64,000 nucleotides of DNA from Cyanoderma ruficeps (lineage: Eukaryota > Chordata > Aves > Passeriformes > Timaliidae), in the NCBI GenBank assembly GCA_008694505.1, contig VZDJ01004378.1, positions 10,849,472-10,913,471 of the forward strand, read 5' to 3'. This document shows positions 37,858 to 49,630 of the stretch, one piece after another (within the stretch, counting starts at the first letter, position 1; each line of letters opens with the position of its first letter). Made by a program: the position numbers and the translations under genes. The notes under the pieces were generated by a model. The model searched no databases. It saw only the letters and a list, made by a program, of their open reading frames with translations, and was not told where the DNA came from.

Positions 37858-38850
37858 AGGGATAAGCTGGGAGGGAATTTCTGGGTCATATATCCAGTCC
37901 TCTGGTATTTCTGGTTATGTGTAGAGTCATGTCCTTACATTTATCAAGCTCCATTCTCAAAAAAAGACAGGATTATATGCACTATAAATTCCTCTGGTAA
38001 ATAGTAGCCCTCTTTTAACGTGTAGCATAAATTTATTTATGGATTTTTTTGGGGACCTGAGTGTTGTGAACATTTCAGTTTCAGCTAAATAGCTTTCTTG
38101 TCCTTTTTTTCCCACATCAATGCATTTATAGGCACTGGTCTTATCTCCTCTAACTCTGCTTTTCTTTGACTAACCAAACCCAACAAAAGCCCCTTATTCC
38201 TGTAAGTTCTCTTTTCCTATTGTATTGTGATGCAGAACTTTTCTGTACTTCTTTATTTGAATTCTTCTTTCTTGAGTGCTGGTGAACATAAATGTACACA
38301 GTGATTCCAAGTGACATATGACAGTGCATGGGTGCTTTCCCCTCTCTACTGCAAATACTTCTCCTGATACTGCCTAGTGTAGGATTTTTGTTTTTTTTTT
38401 AACATTTTTGGGGTTTTGTCACACCAATGGCTCAGAGACATCCCGTGGCTGAAAAATGCAAATCCATCTATTTTTTCTTTTTTCCTACCCATTCTCAGTG
38501 GGTATCAACCATTCTTGTTTTTCCTTCTTTAAAAAATCACCTTGGGTTTTATTCTAGTTTATCTAATTCCACTCTATAATTGCTGGCATCAAGTTAACCA
38601 GATTTCTACTGAATTTTCCCTGTTGATATGCTTTGTACCTTCAACAAATTTAATTATTGCACATTGACTACTTGATCACTAATAAAAGTAATTAAGGAAC
38701 ATCTTTTGGAATCTTGTTTTAGAGTGCTAGTTTCCCTTTCAGCATAATCCATCACTGTCTGGCCTTTGAGGAGTTCTTTGTAATGCTCATGTCAAGGAAT
38801 ACCTAACCACTATATGAAATATTTTACTGAAGGACAGGTAGGCTACAACT
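37858..38850 (-). mobile_element. Ancient CR1 LINE, antisense, 3' end and RT trace
   Basis: The plus strand opens with AGGGATAAGCTGGGAGGGAA and GTCATATATCCAGTCCTCTG. This matches the complement of the 3' end of old CR1 lineages (the 'gggctggaagggacctc...ggtcatctagtccag' block). About 750 bp further on, CAACAAATTTAATTATTGCA, ACTAATAAAAGTAATTAAGG and TTGGAATCTTG follow the complement of the RT region around the FADD block. That spacing is right for CR1 geometry. All frames are destroyed. It is probably of the same ancient class as the copy at 10 kb. The upper boundary is arbitrary because the sequence grades into the pyrimidine-rich stretch. Confidence 0.55.
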
Positions 38851-40330
38851 ACTCTATTGCTATTTTTCCTTTGGTAAAATAAAAAAGATCAGTCATTAAA
38901 GAAGCCTGAAACTTGGCCCCCTTCAGTAAGCTAATATTGTATTTTAGGAAATTAAAACCATTGCTCCCCATGGCTTTAATTTTCCCTAAAATATTACACA
39001 TCAGAATAGTTGGTCTGTGGCTGTTAAGTTTGCCCTTTAGCATGTTTTTGTAACTGACTCTTGCTGGACTCCATATCAACCTGGCAAGTTCTGAGCCAAC
39101 ACTTGTGGAACCATTTCCACTTTCTATTATCCAGTTTCCCATAAACTGGAAAATGTCCTGCTGTCACATTTCTGTTCCACCTGCTTGTCTTCAGAGGTAG
39201 AGAAAAAGTATTATTTGTTTGGGGACCATCCCTACACTTGCCTTAGATAGTGTCCTTAATTCTTTTTCCTAGCTATTTATTTCTTATGACTGGAGAATCT
39301 TTAACTCTTTCTTCTGATTTCTCAAGGTCTAAATTATCCCTGCAGTCCACAGTTCACATTCTGGTCTTTCACTTTCAATTCCAAGTTTTGGGTTGTTTTC
39401 CTAAGCCAATGCCTTCTGATTCTGATCTCAAACATCTTTTGACAAATTTCAACAAATTTGACAAATTTCGGCCTGTTTAGTAGAACTATTTTTCTAGAGA
39501 GGTCTGGAGTTCTATTGCCTAAGAATACAAATTTCAGACCAGCACTCTATCCCAATTCAGTGTCTTTGCTGTTCAGAGTGAATTGCTAAAGTTGTCCCCT
39601 TTACAACCTTACACCACAACTACCAACTTGTCTTTGTAAATATTGCTATTGCATTTAAATTGGAATTGGATGATTACTGTCATCACCTGATAATGTATTA
39701 ATTTCGCTATTGCTTTCAGTATAATAACTTTTCAACTTGCCCATCACCAACTTAAAATACTATAAAGTCTTAGCAGTTCCATTAGCTTCTTCAAATAGTA
39801 GGTTTTTAATCTCCACTCTGAAAAATTACTAGATTCTTCTGTGGATCTAACATCTGTTCTCCAGTCTATGAATGTGGAATTAAAACTCTCACATAATGAT
39901 ACAATCACCAGGTAGCTTTATCTCTCTCATGATGCTAAAGCAACCCCAGGTTCAACATTCATTGTAGAACCCATTCCTTTTCCCACTACAGAACCCTTTC
40001 TCAACACAATTTGACATAAGCTGATCCTGTCATATCCATGATATTAATTAACATTTCTTTACTGCCAGTCATATTCTTAATATATAATGCTACCACAGCT
40101 TTACAATTCCTTCTGCATTCCTTTCACAATTGCACCCTGTAATACTTGCACTCCAGCTGCAATTAGTATTCTATCATGTTTCTGTTATCCCTCTAATATC
40201 CTGTTTCATGTCATGCATCAGTAAGCCGACTTCTTCCATATTTGTCTTCAGGTGCCTTTGTTGCATCTTTTACTGCCATCTCCCTTCACCCGGTTTTGTA
40301 GCTTCCCTGCCCAGAGCATTGGAAAGAGCT
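38851..40330 (-). repeat. Pyrimidine-rich stretch, possible CR1 continuation
   Basis: The plus strand is conspicuously rich in C and T (for example 39240-39470 and 39840-40330), continuing the skew of the antisense CR1 just before it. Sense CR1 strands are purine-rich, so an old antisense 5' portion would look like this. No individual RT or endonuclease motif could be read on the minus strand, so the assignment is inference. A small internal repeat (GACAAATTT twice) occurs near 39440-39470. Confidence 0.3.
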
Positions 40331-41073
40331 CCCCAGCCTGTTGTGTACCATTTTGGAGGTGTCAGCCAGGACCAAGTTCAGATCATAATCAAGGGAACAG
40401 AAAGCCAAAAGTGTGTCTGTTAATCCTGGGAAAATACAAGCTGACAGAGGATATCATGCCTCTCTGTAAACACATCCAATATATAGGCACCAGGGAAAGG
40501 GAGAGCTCTTTAGTCTGAAAGCCAATGCTGGCAGAAGTACAAATAGACCCAAACTGGCTATGAATACATTTTTACTGGGCATTTTAAGGAAACATCCAAT
40601 TCCCAGAGCAGAGAGGTTCTGAAACAGCCACTGAGAAGGCTGTTTGAATGAAAATCTCTGAGTCTCTTCAAGCTGAAATCAGTCAATTTATTAACAGTCA
40701 TCTAACATCATTGTTCAAGAGAACAGAAACTCAACTCGTGTACCACAAGGTTGGTTTCAGTCCTATGTTTCTTCCTTAATAATAATACCTATTTATAAAC
40801 CAACATTTTCTCTTCAGAAACTGATTGCTTAAACAACCTGTCAACCAGTGCTATGATTTCTTCTTAGAAGAGGGTATACCGTGGGGAGGAGTTCGATCAG
40901 CTCAGTCCTGCATCTCATCTCAGAAGAAGCTTTAAACATAAGATGTTATGATGAAAAAAAAATTGAAAGCATCATTGGCTTATATTTAGAAGTATCTGTA
41001 TAACAACCAGCACACGGCTGCTGCTCCTGGAAAGTATTCTGAATAAAGATAAGCATATATTTACACAGACTTT

Positions 41074-41152
41074 GGAGTGTAAACTCTTCAAGGGCAAGGA
41101 GTCTGCCTTGAAGACATTTATCTTTTTTTAAAGCAAAGTACACATCTGTACA
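41074..41152 (+). repeat. Ancient LINE2-like 3' tail
   Basis: GAGTGTAAACTCTTCAAGGG then CAAGGAGTCTGCCTT and, further on, AAAGCAAAGTACACA follow the 'gactgtaaactctttggggcagggactgtctt...acagcac' pattern. I associate that pattern with the 3' end of LINE2-type and related ancient amniote repeats. Divergence is high. A related copy lies at 60781. Confidence 0.45.
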
Positions 41153-44100
41153 AGCAACCACAATTTTAGATTACTACTGTTGATGGCCAGTTGATAGTCA
41201 CTTTATTAACCTCAGATGTGCAAGAGATTACTAGCAGGTACTCAGACCTTTTTCAGCAGTGAGAAATCTGAAATACTGTGCACTGGGCCTATTTCTTACA
41301 CCCACAACAGGGGTGTAAATATTCACAGTCATTTGAGCATCACTTAAGCAACAGCAATAAAGACCCTGGGCATTTTGTGAGAATTAACGACTGCTGACAG
41401 TGTTAATAGCCTGAGGTGGAACTTTGGACCATTAAACCCAACTGGCCATTAAACTTCAAGAGAGGTCCAAGGCTGAGGTCATTATGACAGTTACAAATTC
41501 TAGGGGGGAAGGTATTTTTATATATGCTGATTGAACAGTATTTAATCTGTACTTTTGTAGATCAAAGACATAGATAGGGTAAAGAAACTACAGATCTCTA
41601 GATGCTGGTGAAAACCAGCAACACTTCTTCATCTCAATGGAAAAGACTGAAAATGTCAACATATCGAAAAATTCACAGATGGGTTGAAAATGTGTTCAGC
41701 ATTTGTAAAACATTCATAAAATCAGGGAGGTACTTCTAAAATTTTCATTAAATAAACCCTTGAGAATCAATCCATATTTCTCCCTTAGAATCACAGACTC
41801 TTGCATGTGTAAGCCAAGATACAAGGCAGGAGAAGGAATGTGAGGTGCACACAGACACTAAAAGGGGCAAAATTCACCCAGGTCCAGCATCTAGCTCTTC
41901 TTGAAGTCCCAGAGGTATCTTGGTGGTACTGAATGCACAGGTCACCTGCCAGCTATCTAGACCAATATGTAGTTTACATACCATGCATTTCTGGCAGTGC
42001 ACAGCTCTGCCACACACAAGAGACAGGATGAGAACTCCTGAGTGCTGATGAGGGGCAGCGCACAGCAGCTCAGGAGCTCCCCACCACATGCAGGATTGTG
42101 AGTCAGAAGAGACCTGAGAGGAGCAAAGCACCCAGAGCACAGACCACAGGTCTCAAGAACCCAGTTAGAAGAGGACATATAGCTGAAGACATCCAGATAC
42201 TCCTTATACAAATGAATGAGTTAAGAGCAGTGAAAATGCCTTTATTTGAAAGTGTTGAAGGGTGCTGCTTCATATGTCAGTGGAGCTGCCATAATGGCTA
42301 GGTGCCTCTCAGAGAGCATCCCTAATGCCCCACCTACTTACTCTGCAACTCCTGATTTTCTGTCTTGCATTTTTTAGATGCCTCTATAAGACCACTCAGC
42401 TCACTAAACTGACAGAAACCTGGAGAACAGGGGTTATAGTCTCTTTTCTGGTCAATTTATTTGGGAATCCATAGGAGAGCGCATGCTGCAACCAAGAAAT
42501 GAGGATGGTGAGACACCGACCATTTAGATCAGCTCACCCTAAGTGATACAACATTTCACACAGCCAGAAAGAATTATTAAGCTATAGTGATTTGAAAAGC
42601 TTATCAAACAGGGCAGAAAAGTCCCATGGAAAAATCTGTCTCCATGAAAGACAATGGCAGAATTCCCACCAGCTTCACTGGAGACAGGAGCTCCCAGATG
42701 TTCTTTGCCATATCTTGAGCAAGATTTCTTGCTAATTTCTAGGGGAGAACAGAATAGTACTAACAAACTTCAGAAAGACAAATAAAAATAGTAAAAAAAG
42801 AGCTAAGTAAACATATTACTCTGACTTATTTGGAACAATTAAAATGAGAGAGAAGTAGCATTTCAGATACTCACATGCCCACTAGGGAGAAAAACTGCTT
42901 ACAATAGATCTAATTCTCCAATTGTTTTAGTCAGAGCAGTATTAGAAACCAGGCATGAAGTAGACTGTTGGCAAGGAGCCAGAGCATTCCTGGATCACAC
43001 ATATGTTAGATGTGCCTGGCATTTACTGCAGCAGTGCTAGAGCACCTCTGCACTCAAGGGTCAGTGAGTATTTCCATATAAACAAAGAAGTCAAGGCTCT
43101 AAGAGCTTTCTTGTTTCAGAAGTCTAAGTAAAAAATGCAGAAAACCAGAAGTGTAGAGAAAAGCTTGACAAAGAATGCTATCAGACAATTTTAGTTCAGA
43201 GATATTCCAACCTCAGTTTTTTCAGAGCCTGGAAAAAAATAGCCTGTAATATTGTTTTTAAAGCTTTTAGTTTGCTGGCAGTTCTGGCTGTAGTACACAT
43301 ATTTTCATCTGTGTGTTTGACCCATGAAAAACTGTGGCCTCCTTACACTCTCTGCCCTTGGTTCTCATTTTATACAGGAATCACAGCTGCACATTTAGAG
43401 CAGGAGGTTATGGCTCATGCATTCTGGAAAGGACTGGGAAAGGTTAATGCACCTATCAGACACATCCTGATAGACAAACTTTACTTTGGTTTCACAGGTC
43501 AGCAAGCTACCTCCCTATCAACAACATGTTAAACTGAGATTCTGCAGTGCCCACACAGCCATGGGCATACTTATGTCCTGGGTTACCTCTGATAAAAACA
43601 GCATATACTGAGTGAGCCACATGGCCTCAGGTCCATGATAGCACATCAGACCCTGTGCCAGGGTCTTCCCCTAGCTGGAGCTCTGGGTGTTGGGTGGCCT
43701 CCAGTGTGTGCTGTCCCAAAGCCTGGTCAGAGTGGGCCTTGCAAAATGCAACTCGTTGTTCATGATAAAAGAATGACTAATGGTGTGTGCCACTTGCACC
43801 AAAGGTAACAGGGAACAGAGACTCTGCCTGTGCCTTGATTTTAGTGAAAGCAATCTGTTCTTTTCATCTAAAAACTGAACAGGGAAGAACCTAAGAATGT
43901 TCTTTTACCAGACATGACTGCGGTGGTGGCTTTGAAACTGCTGTGACAGCTGCCTGTTTGAAGTAACAAAACAGTATTTTATCACTTATATTCCTTCTTT
44001 CTCACCAAGTATTAACCCAAATTGTTACCAGGCACAGAAACAATACCATCACTCTAGTAATAAGCTCTTGTAGATCCAGCATCATGCCACTCAAAAAGCC

Positions 44101-45347
44101 ATGCTTTCTGGAATGTTTATGAACAGACCTAAAGTACTGGCCCGTCCACTGTAGATGGGAATTAATAGTTTAAAGAATGAGCAAAATACAAAAGCATTCA
44201 CTTTTTCAAGGAAAGGAAAGGAGTCAAACAGTTCCTGTGTAGCCTCTTCTGTTAGCAAGAGTCTCCACCAGTTCCACCTGTGTTAAGGGGCATTGCCTTC
44301 AGAAGGGCAGGTTTTTAGAACATGTCACATAGGTGTACTGACCAAGAACCATTAGCCCGCCCATAAATTCTAGCTGAGACAGTGCAAACACCTGCTCTCC
44401 AAGGATGTGTCATGGCCAGAAGAAAAGGAATGGATTCAAAAGTTCCCCATGTGCCCTCAACATGAAGAAAAGCTATAGATAATGGCCTGTGGTTTGCAGT
44501 TATCTACTCCTAGTTCTGTACAATCAGGGGGATGCCATATAGGCTACAAGCTGAGTGCAAGATGAAGCAATTAAAGCAGATACTTAAAAGCAGCCTAAGT
44601 ACACTTTGCTTGGAGCCATCCATTACAACAAGCAATATATCAGACACCCTTCATTATCAGGAATCTGTCCTGCAGGTACTGGAATTTCTCCCGCTTGCTT
44701 TATATTGGGCAAGAAGGTGAATTTTTCCCTGTAGTGCTATACAAAGGATCTTATACCAGCTCCCACTGAGACTCATAAGCATCCACTGTGAGACCAGGAT
44801 CTGAACTTTGAGTAAGATTTATGGATATGTTCAGGCACTCTAGCTAAGTGTAATGGTGAGTGACCTCATGTAGATAACTTACTGCTTACAGCAACTCTCC
44901 CATTCTTATTAGCTGGTATCAACTTCTGGCTACCTTTTACTTGGACAGTATTTTTAATACCATGTCACTGCATATCATACACATAAAATTTTAAGAAGCC
45001 ACCAGTGTGGTAAGAGATATTTACATTATGACAACTTTACTTTGATCTGCCCTCATTGCCTCTGATGCAGCACTCACCTTCATTTTATGTTGGAGTCTCT
45101 GGACCAAAATCAGGTGTCACAGCATGAGGCTGTGACAATCTCTTTGGAGAGTCAGTTTGATTTTTCTTCTCTGTGTCCTCTCTGTGGTGCAATCAATTTA
45201 AAGATTCAGAATCTAGATCAGAGGAAATACAATTGTTCAAGGACTAAAGCTGGGAAAGACATTGAGTGATCTGTAGTTTGGGGGTTTTTTCAGTAGATTC
45301 TTCAAGAAGAACAAGTATTTGCCATGAAAATGCTACTCCTTACCCCC

Positions 45348-45373
45348 TTTTGTGTGTTTTGTGTGTTTTGTGT
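45348..45373. repeat. Short minisatellite, 9-bp unit x2.9
   Basis: TTTTGTGTG is repeated almost three times, the last unit ending in C instead of G. Small tandem duplication, probably slippage-derived. Confidence 0.85.
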
Positions 45374-47237
45374 CTAGGAGTAAGTTGTCTCTGAGGAGAT
45401 TTATATCTATGCACTGAAAAGCATCCATTCTCCTTAACAACTGTAAATCTCATAATTACCTTTCATAATTTCAAGATCCTACTTAGCCCATTTCTTATGG
45501 CTCCTTAACACTCCTTAGTTTCCCCTTACTGTTTTAGCTCTGTGTTGGTGGAAGTACAGGAAGGTGTCATGCAAACTCCAAGTTGCCACCTTTAGGAGGA
45601 CTTTGGATTGAAAGAAATTGAAATGCATTTACTTTCTTCCTTGGTTTTAATAATAATTCTTTCCATGATAGTTCCCATCCTCAAATCTGGGTTATCTTGG
45701 TTCTTTGGATGTGACTCTAGTCCTTATTATCCCTTCCAAAATGAAGCATGGGTGGGAGTGTGTGTGTTCTTGTCTAATTAAGGACAACTTCCCTGTGAGA
45801 GCAGCACTGTGGAGCTGGAGTGCACACACACTCAACCCTTTTGGCTCCCCACACACCCCCACCTCAGGAGCACATCCTTCAGGGATAAACTTCAGCAATA
45901 CTGAGTGAAAGTTTTTCTGCTTTGGATATGAAAGTAAAAGCTCACGTGTGGTGCCCAGGCTGTGCACTGCTGATTGTTGCTTAGCAATGAAATGTGCAGC
46001 ACACAGCGATGGTGCAAAGATACCAGAGCATTTTTTTGAAAAGGAAAAAGAGAAGGTATAAAAAGGTCACACTAATAATCATGAGAAAAATGGGAACATT
46101 ATCAGATGCAGCAGCGAGAGAGGAGGTCACACTCCCTAGCCTGTCTGTGAAATATTCTTTCCTCATTTACCTCCAACTCTGAGGGACAAAAGCAGAGGCA
46201 AATTCAAAGTGTTTTGTTCCCACTCCTGCCTTTCTGTTAGCAATCCCATTCCATTTTAGCACACTGGAATAGGATCTTCTTTGTGTTTTTTTCAATGTAG
46301 GCTTGCTCCTGGGTTAAAGTGAAAATGGCAAAGAATCTGCCACATTACACTGAAATAATGACTTTAGAAAGAAAAACATTTACTAGTGTAGATGAAAACA
46401 CAAATACTATTTTCAGGCTAGAGCAAGACATCCCATTAATAATGTTCTAGCGAGGATCCCAGAGGCACCTAAATAAAACAGGAAGGCCAGGCTGAGCTAG
46501 GCAAGCAGCTTATGATCACAGCTACACTCCAGCCCCAGTGGAAAAAAATTAAAGAAAGAGAACTGACATCCTTCACAAAGCAGTGTACAGAAGAAATGTG
46601 ACTTGTGGCCTTTTGTTAATACAGTATCAACTTTAATTGAACCTTCAGGCTTTGATTCAAGTCAATATATCTGGAGCTTCCTTGAACAATAAATCTTGAT
46701 GTTAACCACAGTAGAGGTCAATCTCTGTCTAATATATGCTTTGCAATGCATTTAAAGTGGAGCTATAGTATGTAGTTGGTGAATTATTCATACACACAAA
46801 CTGTTAATGAATAAGTCAATATACAGATAGGATTCAGGGCCCTTAATATAAAGAGGAACTAGCTCTGCAAGAACACAGGTTCCCAAAGATAGTCTGATGC
46901 CATGACTTACCTGTGCACTTATTCTATTTGTTTTTACCTCATTTATTTTTACCTCATCTGAGTCCATTTTTAGACTGGAAATTAGCATTGTGAGATTTGG
47001 AACCTGGGAACGTGCCTCTCCCATGTTGCACACAACCTGTGGGGAGAGACTGAAACTTACCCATGGCTTGGAGGAAGCTGTGGTTTCCAGAGCTGCCCTG
47101 CCTGTGGGGACAATGCATTCCTGACAAGGCTCCACCTCACACAATCTTCCCACACCTCTCTTTGTCTCTGTGGCAATGTCAGCAAACTCTAGTGGTTCTT
47201 GCATTCCTCCACCACCCCAGGCAGCTGGATGAAGGAC

Positions 47238-47555
47238 TGTTGTATTTCTCTGGGGAATGTTTTTTCCCCAGGACCCCTGAAGCCTGTAACCATGTAGTTT
47301 GACCCTTCCTTCCTTTCTTGACCTAATGGCTGAGATCCAGCTATCTTTTCCTGAGCCCCGGGATAGATAAGGCTCTGTTCTTCCTTGTTCGTTCTCTTTC
47401 CCCCCTGGAAACCTTCAAGAATAAATGCCTTGGACTAATTCTGGGGGAAGAGCCTTTTTTGGAATATTTTGTCTTGTCCCTGAGATATTCCTCCAAAGCC
47501 TCTCAAGGAACTGAGGTAGCCAAAGAGCCCCGGGAGGCTGTGGGGGGATATTTCA
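47238..47555 (+). mobile_element. Solo LTR, ERVK-like, 318 bp, TSD AAGGAC
   Basis: The element starts TGTTGTATTTC and ends GATATTTCA, with perfect 6-bp duplications AAGGAC on both sides (47232-47237 and 47556-47561). A 6-bp duplication is usual for beta-retrovirus-like (ERVK) insertions, and about 320 bp is a plausible LTR length for that group. The sense poly(A) signal AATAAA is at 47420-47425, followed by about 130 bp to the end. Just upstream is a pyrimidine-rich TTCCTTGTTCGTTCTC patch. No gag, pol or env sequence adjoins, so this is a solo LTR. The clean duplication and ends suggest a fairly young insertion. Overlapping open frames (47063-47302, 47459-47689) are incidental. Confidence 0.9.
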
Positions 47556-47561
47556 AAGGAC

Positions 47562-49315
47562 TGGAGCTGAGGCTGCAAATCCTTTCCTCCTGCCTACCAG
47601 CTGTGGGATGGAAGAAGGCACAGCCCAAGGACCACAGGCACTGCAGCCACCAGAAAGGAGGTTCATTTCATATCCTGAAGCTTATCTAGGCCTACTGGAC
47701 TCACAATTCAAAGATGCTCCATAAATCATGGTACTGATGGGCATGACTGCTTGGTTCATCAGGTCTGAGAGTAGGAGAGAGATTATAGCCTGCCTCAAGC
47801 AGGAGACAGGGCTGTGTGATGGTGAGCATAGGTGGGTCTCCCATGAATGAGTTATCATTTTATAATGCAGCCTAGTGTCTCAGCACAGCAAACCATTAGC
47901 CTCAAAATTAAAGGTCATGTAAAAAAAAGCATGGCTGCAATTAGACTTTTTGAAAGCAAAGAAAGTCACCTCCAATTCCTCTGTGATACACAGTCAGTCC
48001 AGTCAATCCCTGCTCATACACACTGCTAGAGAATATTACACAGCAATCTTTGAGACACCCTCATGAAAAGAAAGGGCACTGAAGCGATTTTATGAAAACT
48101 GAATTAATAATGTTTAACCTATGGTGCAGGAAAAGAAAAAGCAAGAAAACCCAGTGAGATACAACTTTAAGCAACATGTTGCCTGAGAAACCCAGTCACA
48201 GATTGTCAATACGGAAGACATGGGCAAGCCTGTGGCTCTTGGCAGCAAGACGAGATGTGTTAGAATACATGCAACAAGAATGGCTGTTCTGCTTTAAATG
48301 ATATGTCTTTTTTCATTCCTCAGTGAGCATATGTCTTCCAAAGCATTCAAGGAAGTTAGTAAGCACATCAATAAGAGAGTGTGTCAGTGTTTGCCAAGTG
48401 TCATTCAGATGTGAGAGAGATTTAACCATTTAGCACAGCTCCCCTGTTCCATTCAATCATTGGACTTGCTTGTTATAGCTGACAGATTCTGAACAAATGT
48501 CTTGACAGAAGGATCCCCACAGGTACTGCTGCCGAGTCAGTGAGAGTGCCTTATCAAAAGAAAAAAAAATTGGGGATGGAAACTTCATTTCTCAGACAGA
48601 AAGAACTTGCTGTGGTGAAAAACAGCTGCAAAGCTCTGCTTGGACTTTTGCTAGATTTAAACAGTCTATAGTAATTTCACTCAAATACAAATATGTGATT
48701 TTTGTAATGTAATCTGATTTTCCTGTAATGCAATCCAGCCCACTCTCTCTGTGAAAAGTGCAGAAATCAAACAGAGGAGTGATCACCACTTCGATTTCTT
48801 GCAAAAAGTATTTTTTCAAATCTTAGCACTGCTCTTTGGTGTGTTGAGCCACTGAAGTGGCAGCAATGGGTGGCTGACAGCTCCCTGCAAATGTCTGTCT
48901 GTAGTCCTTGGGTCATGGAAAGCAATTTTCAAACAGAGGAGCTTTGCTCTTCTTCTCTTCCCTCTCCAATATGTTTCTGTCAAAAGTTCCACCACCTCCA
49001 GCTTGAAGGATTTGTCTGGATACTTGCAAGGATCTGTAGTTTTCTGTAAATTTTTGTTCATTACAGCATCTTATTTTTTTCTGTGTAAAAAACACATTTC
49101 ACAGTTGTCTAGAAGAGTAAACTGTGTAGAAAGATTTGGAAAACATCAATAATATAAAAATCTGGGCTTACTGCCTATTCTGCTCCCTACAGTTGAATTC
49201 CAGACACAGATTTTATATTCTGATTTAACCATTGTTCCTGAAAACCCCAAGGGACAAAAACACTGCTGTGTACCAGCAACCAGACTTCTCTGGGTGTCTA
49301 CATAGGTATTCTGGG
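47562..49315. other. Non-coding stretch, nothing recognised
   Basis: About 1.75 kb of AT-rich DNA. Minus-strand frames of 60-81 codons at 48592-49095 have no recognisable similarity. No terminal repeats were identified. Confidence 0.5.
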
Positions 49316-49630
49316 GGAAGAGGAGGGGCAAGCACTGATCTCTGCTCTGTGGTGGCCAGTGACAGGACCTGAGGGAATGGCCTGAAGCTGAGTCAGGGCA
49401 GGTTTAGGTTGGATATCAGGAAAAGGTTTCTCACTCAGATGGTGGTCGGGCACTGGAATGGGCTTCCTGGGGAAGTGGTCTCAGCAGCAGCCTGATAGAG
49501 TTCAAGAAGTGTTTGGACAACATTCCCAGGCACCATGGTGCGATTCTTGGGGATGGTCCTGTGCTGGACCAGGAGCTGGACTCAGTGATCCTTGTGGGTC
49601 CCTTCCATCTCAGCTTAATCTGTGATTCTG
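49316..49630 (+). mobile_element. CR1 LINE 3' UTR, subfamily with TguSINE1-type tail
   Basis: A 5'-truncated sense CR1 of about 315 bp. Blocks in order are GGGCAAGCACTGATCTCTGC, GTGACAGGACCTGAGGGAAT, CAGGTTTAGGTTGGATATCA, GGGCACTGGAATGGGCTTCC and TTCAAGAAGTGTTTGGACAA. The end is CTGGACTCAGTGATCCTTGT, GGGTCCCTTCC and TGTGATTCTG. This end differs from the CR1 at 28.3 kb. It closely resembles the last about 70 bp of the tRNA-derived SINE at 55.0 kb, which suggests a shared LINE machinery. Confidence 0.92.

Larger units (their letters stand above)
40331..47237. other. Long non-coding stretch, no gene recognised
   Basis: About 6.9 kb. The longest frame (138 codons, minus, 47204-46788) has no recognisable domain. 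Local features are listed separately: an L2-like tail at 41074 and a 9-bp minisatellite at 45348. TGTCCTGGGTTACC at 43575 resembles the start of some avian LTRs, but nothing downstream supports one. Confidence 0.5.

Noticed and set aside
43575..43700. LTR start (TGTCCTGGGTTACC)
   Set aside because: No poly(A) signal, partner end or duplication follows, and downstream sequence does not resemble the avian LTRs seen elsewhere in the window.
46788..47204. 138-codon minus-strand open frame next to the ERVK-like LTR
   Set aside because: Considered as possible retroviral internal sequence. It shows no gag, pol or env motif, lies outside the LTR's target duplication, and so is host flank.
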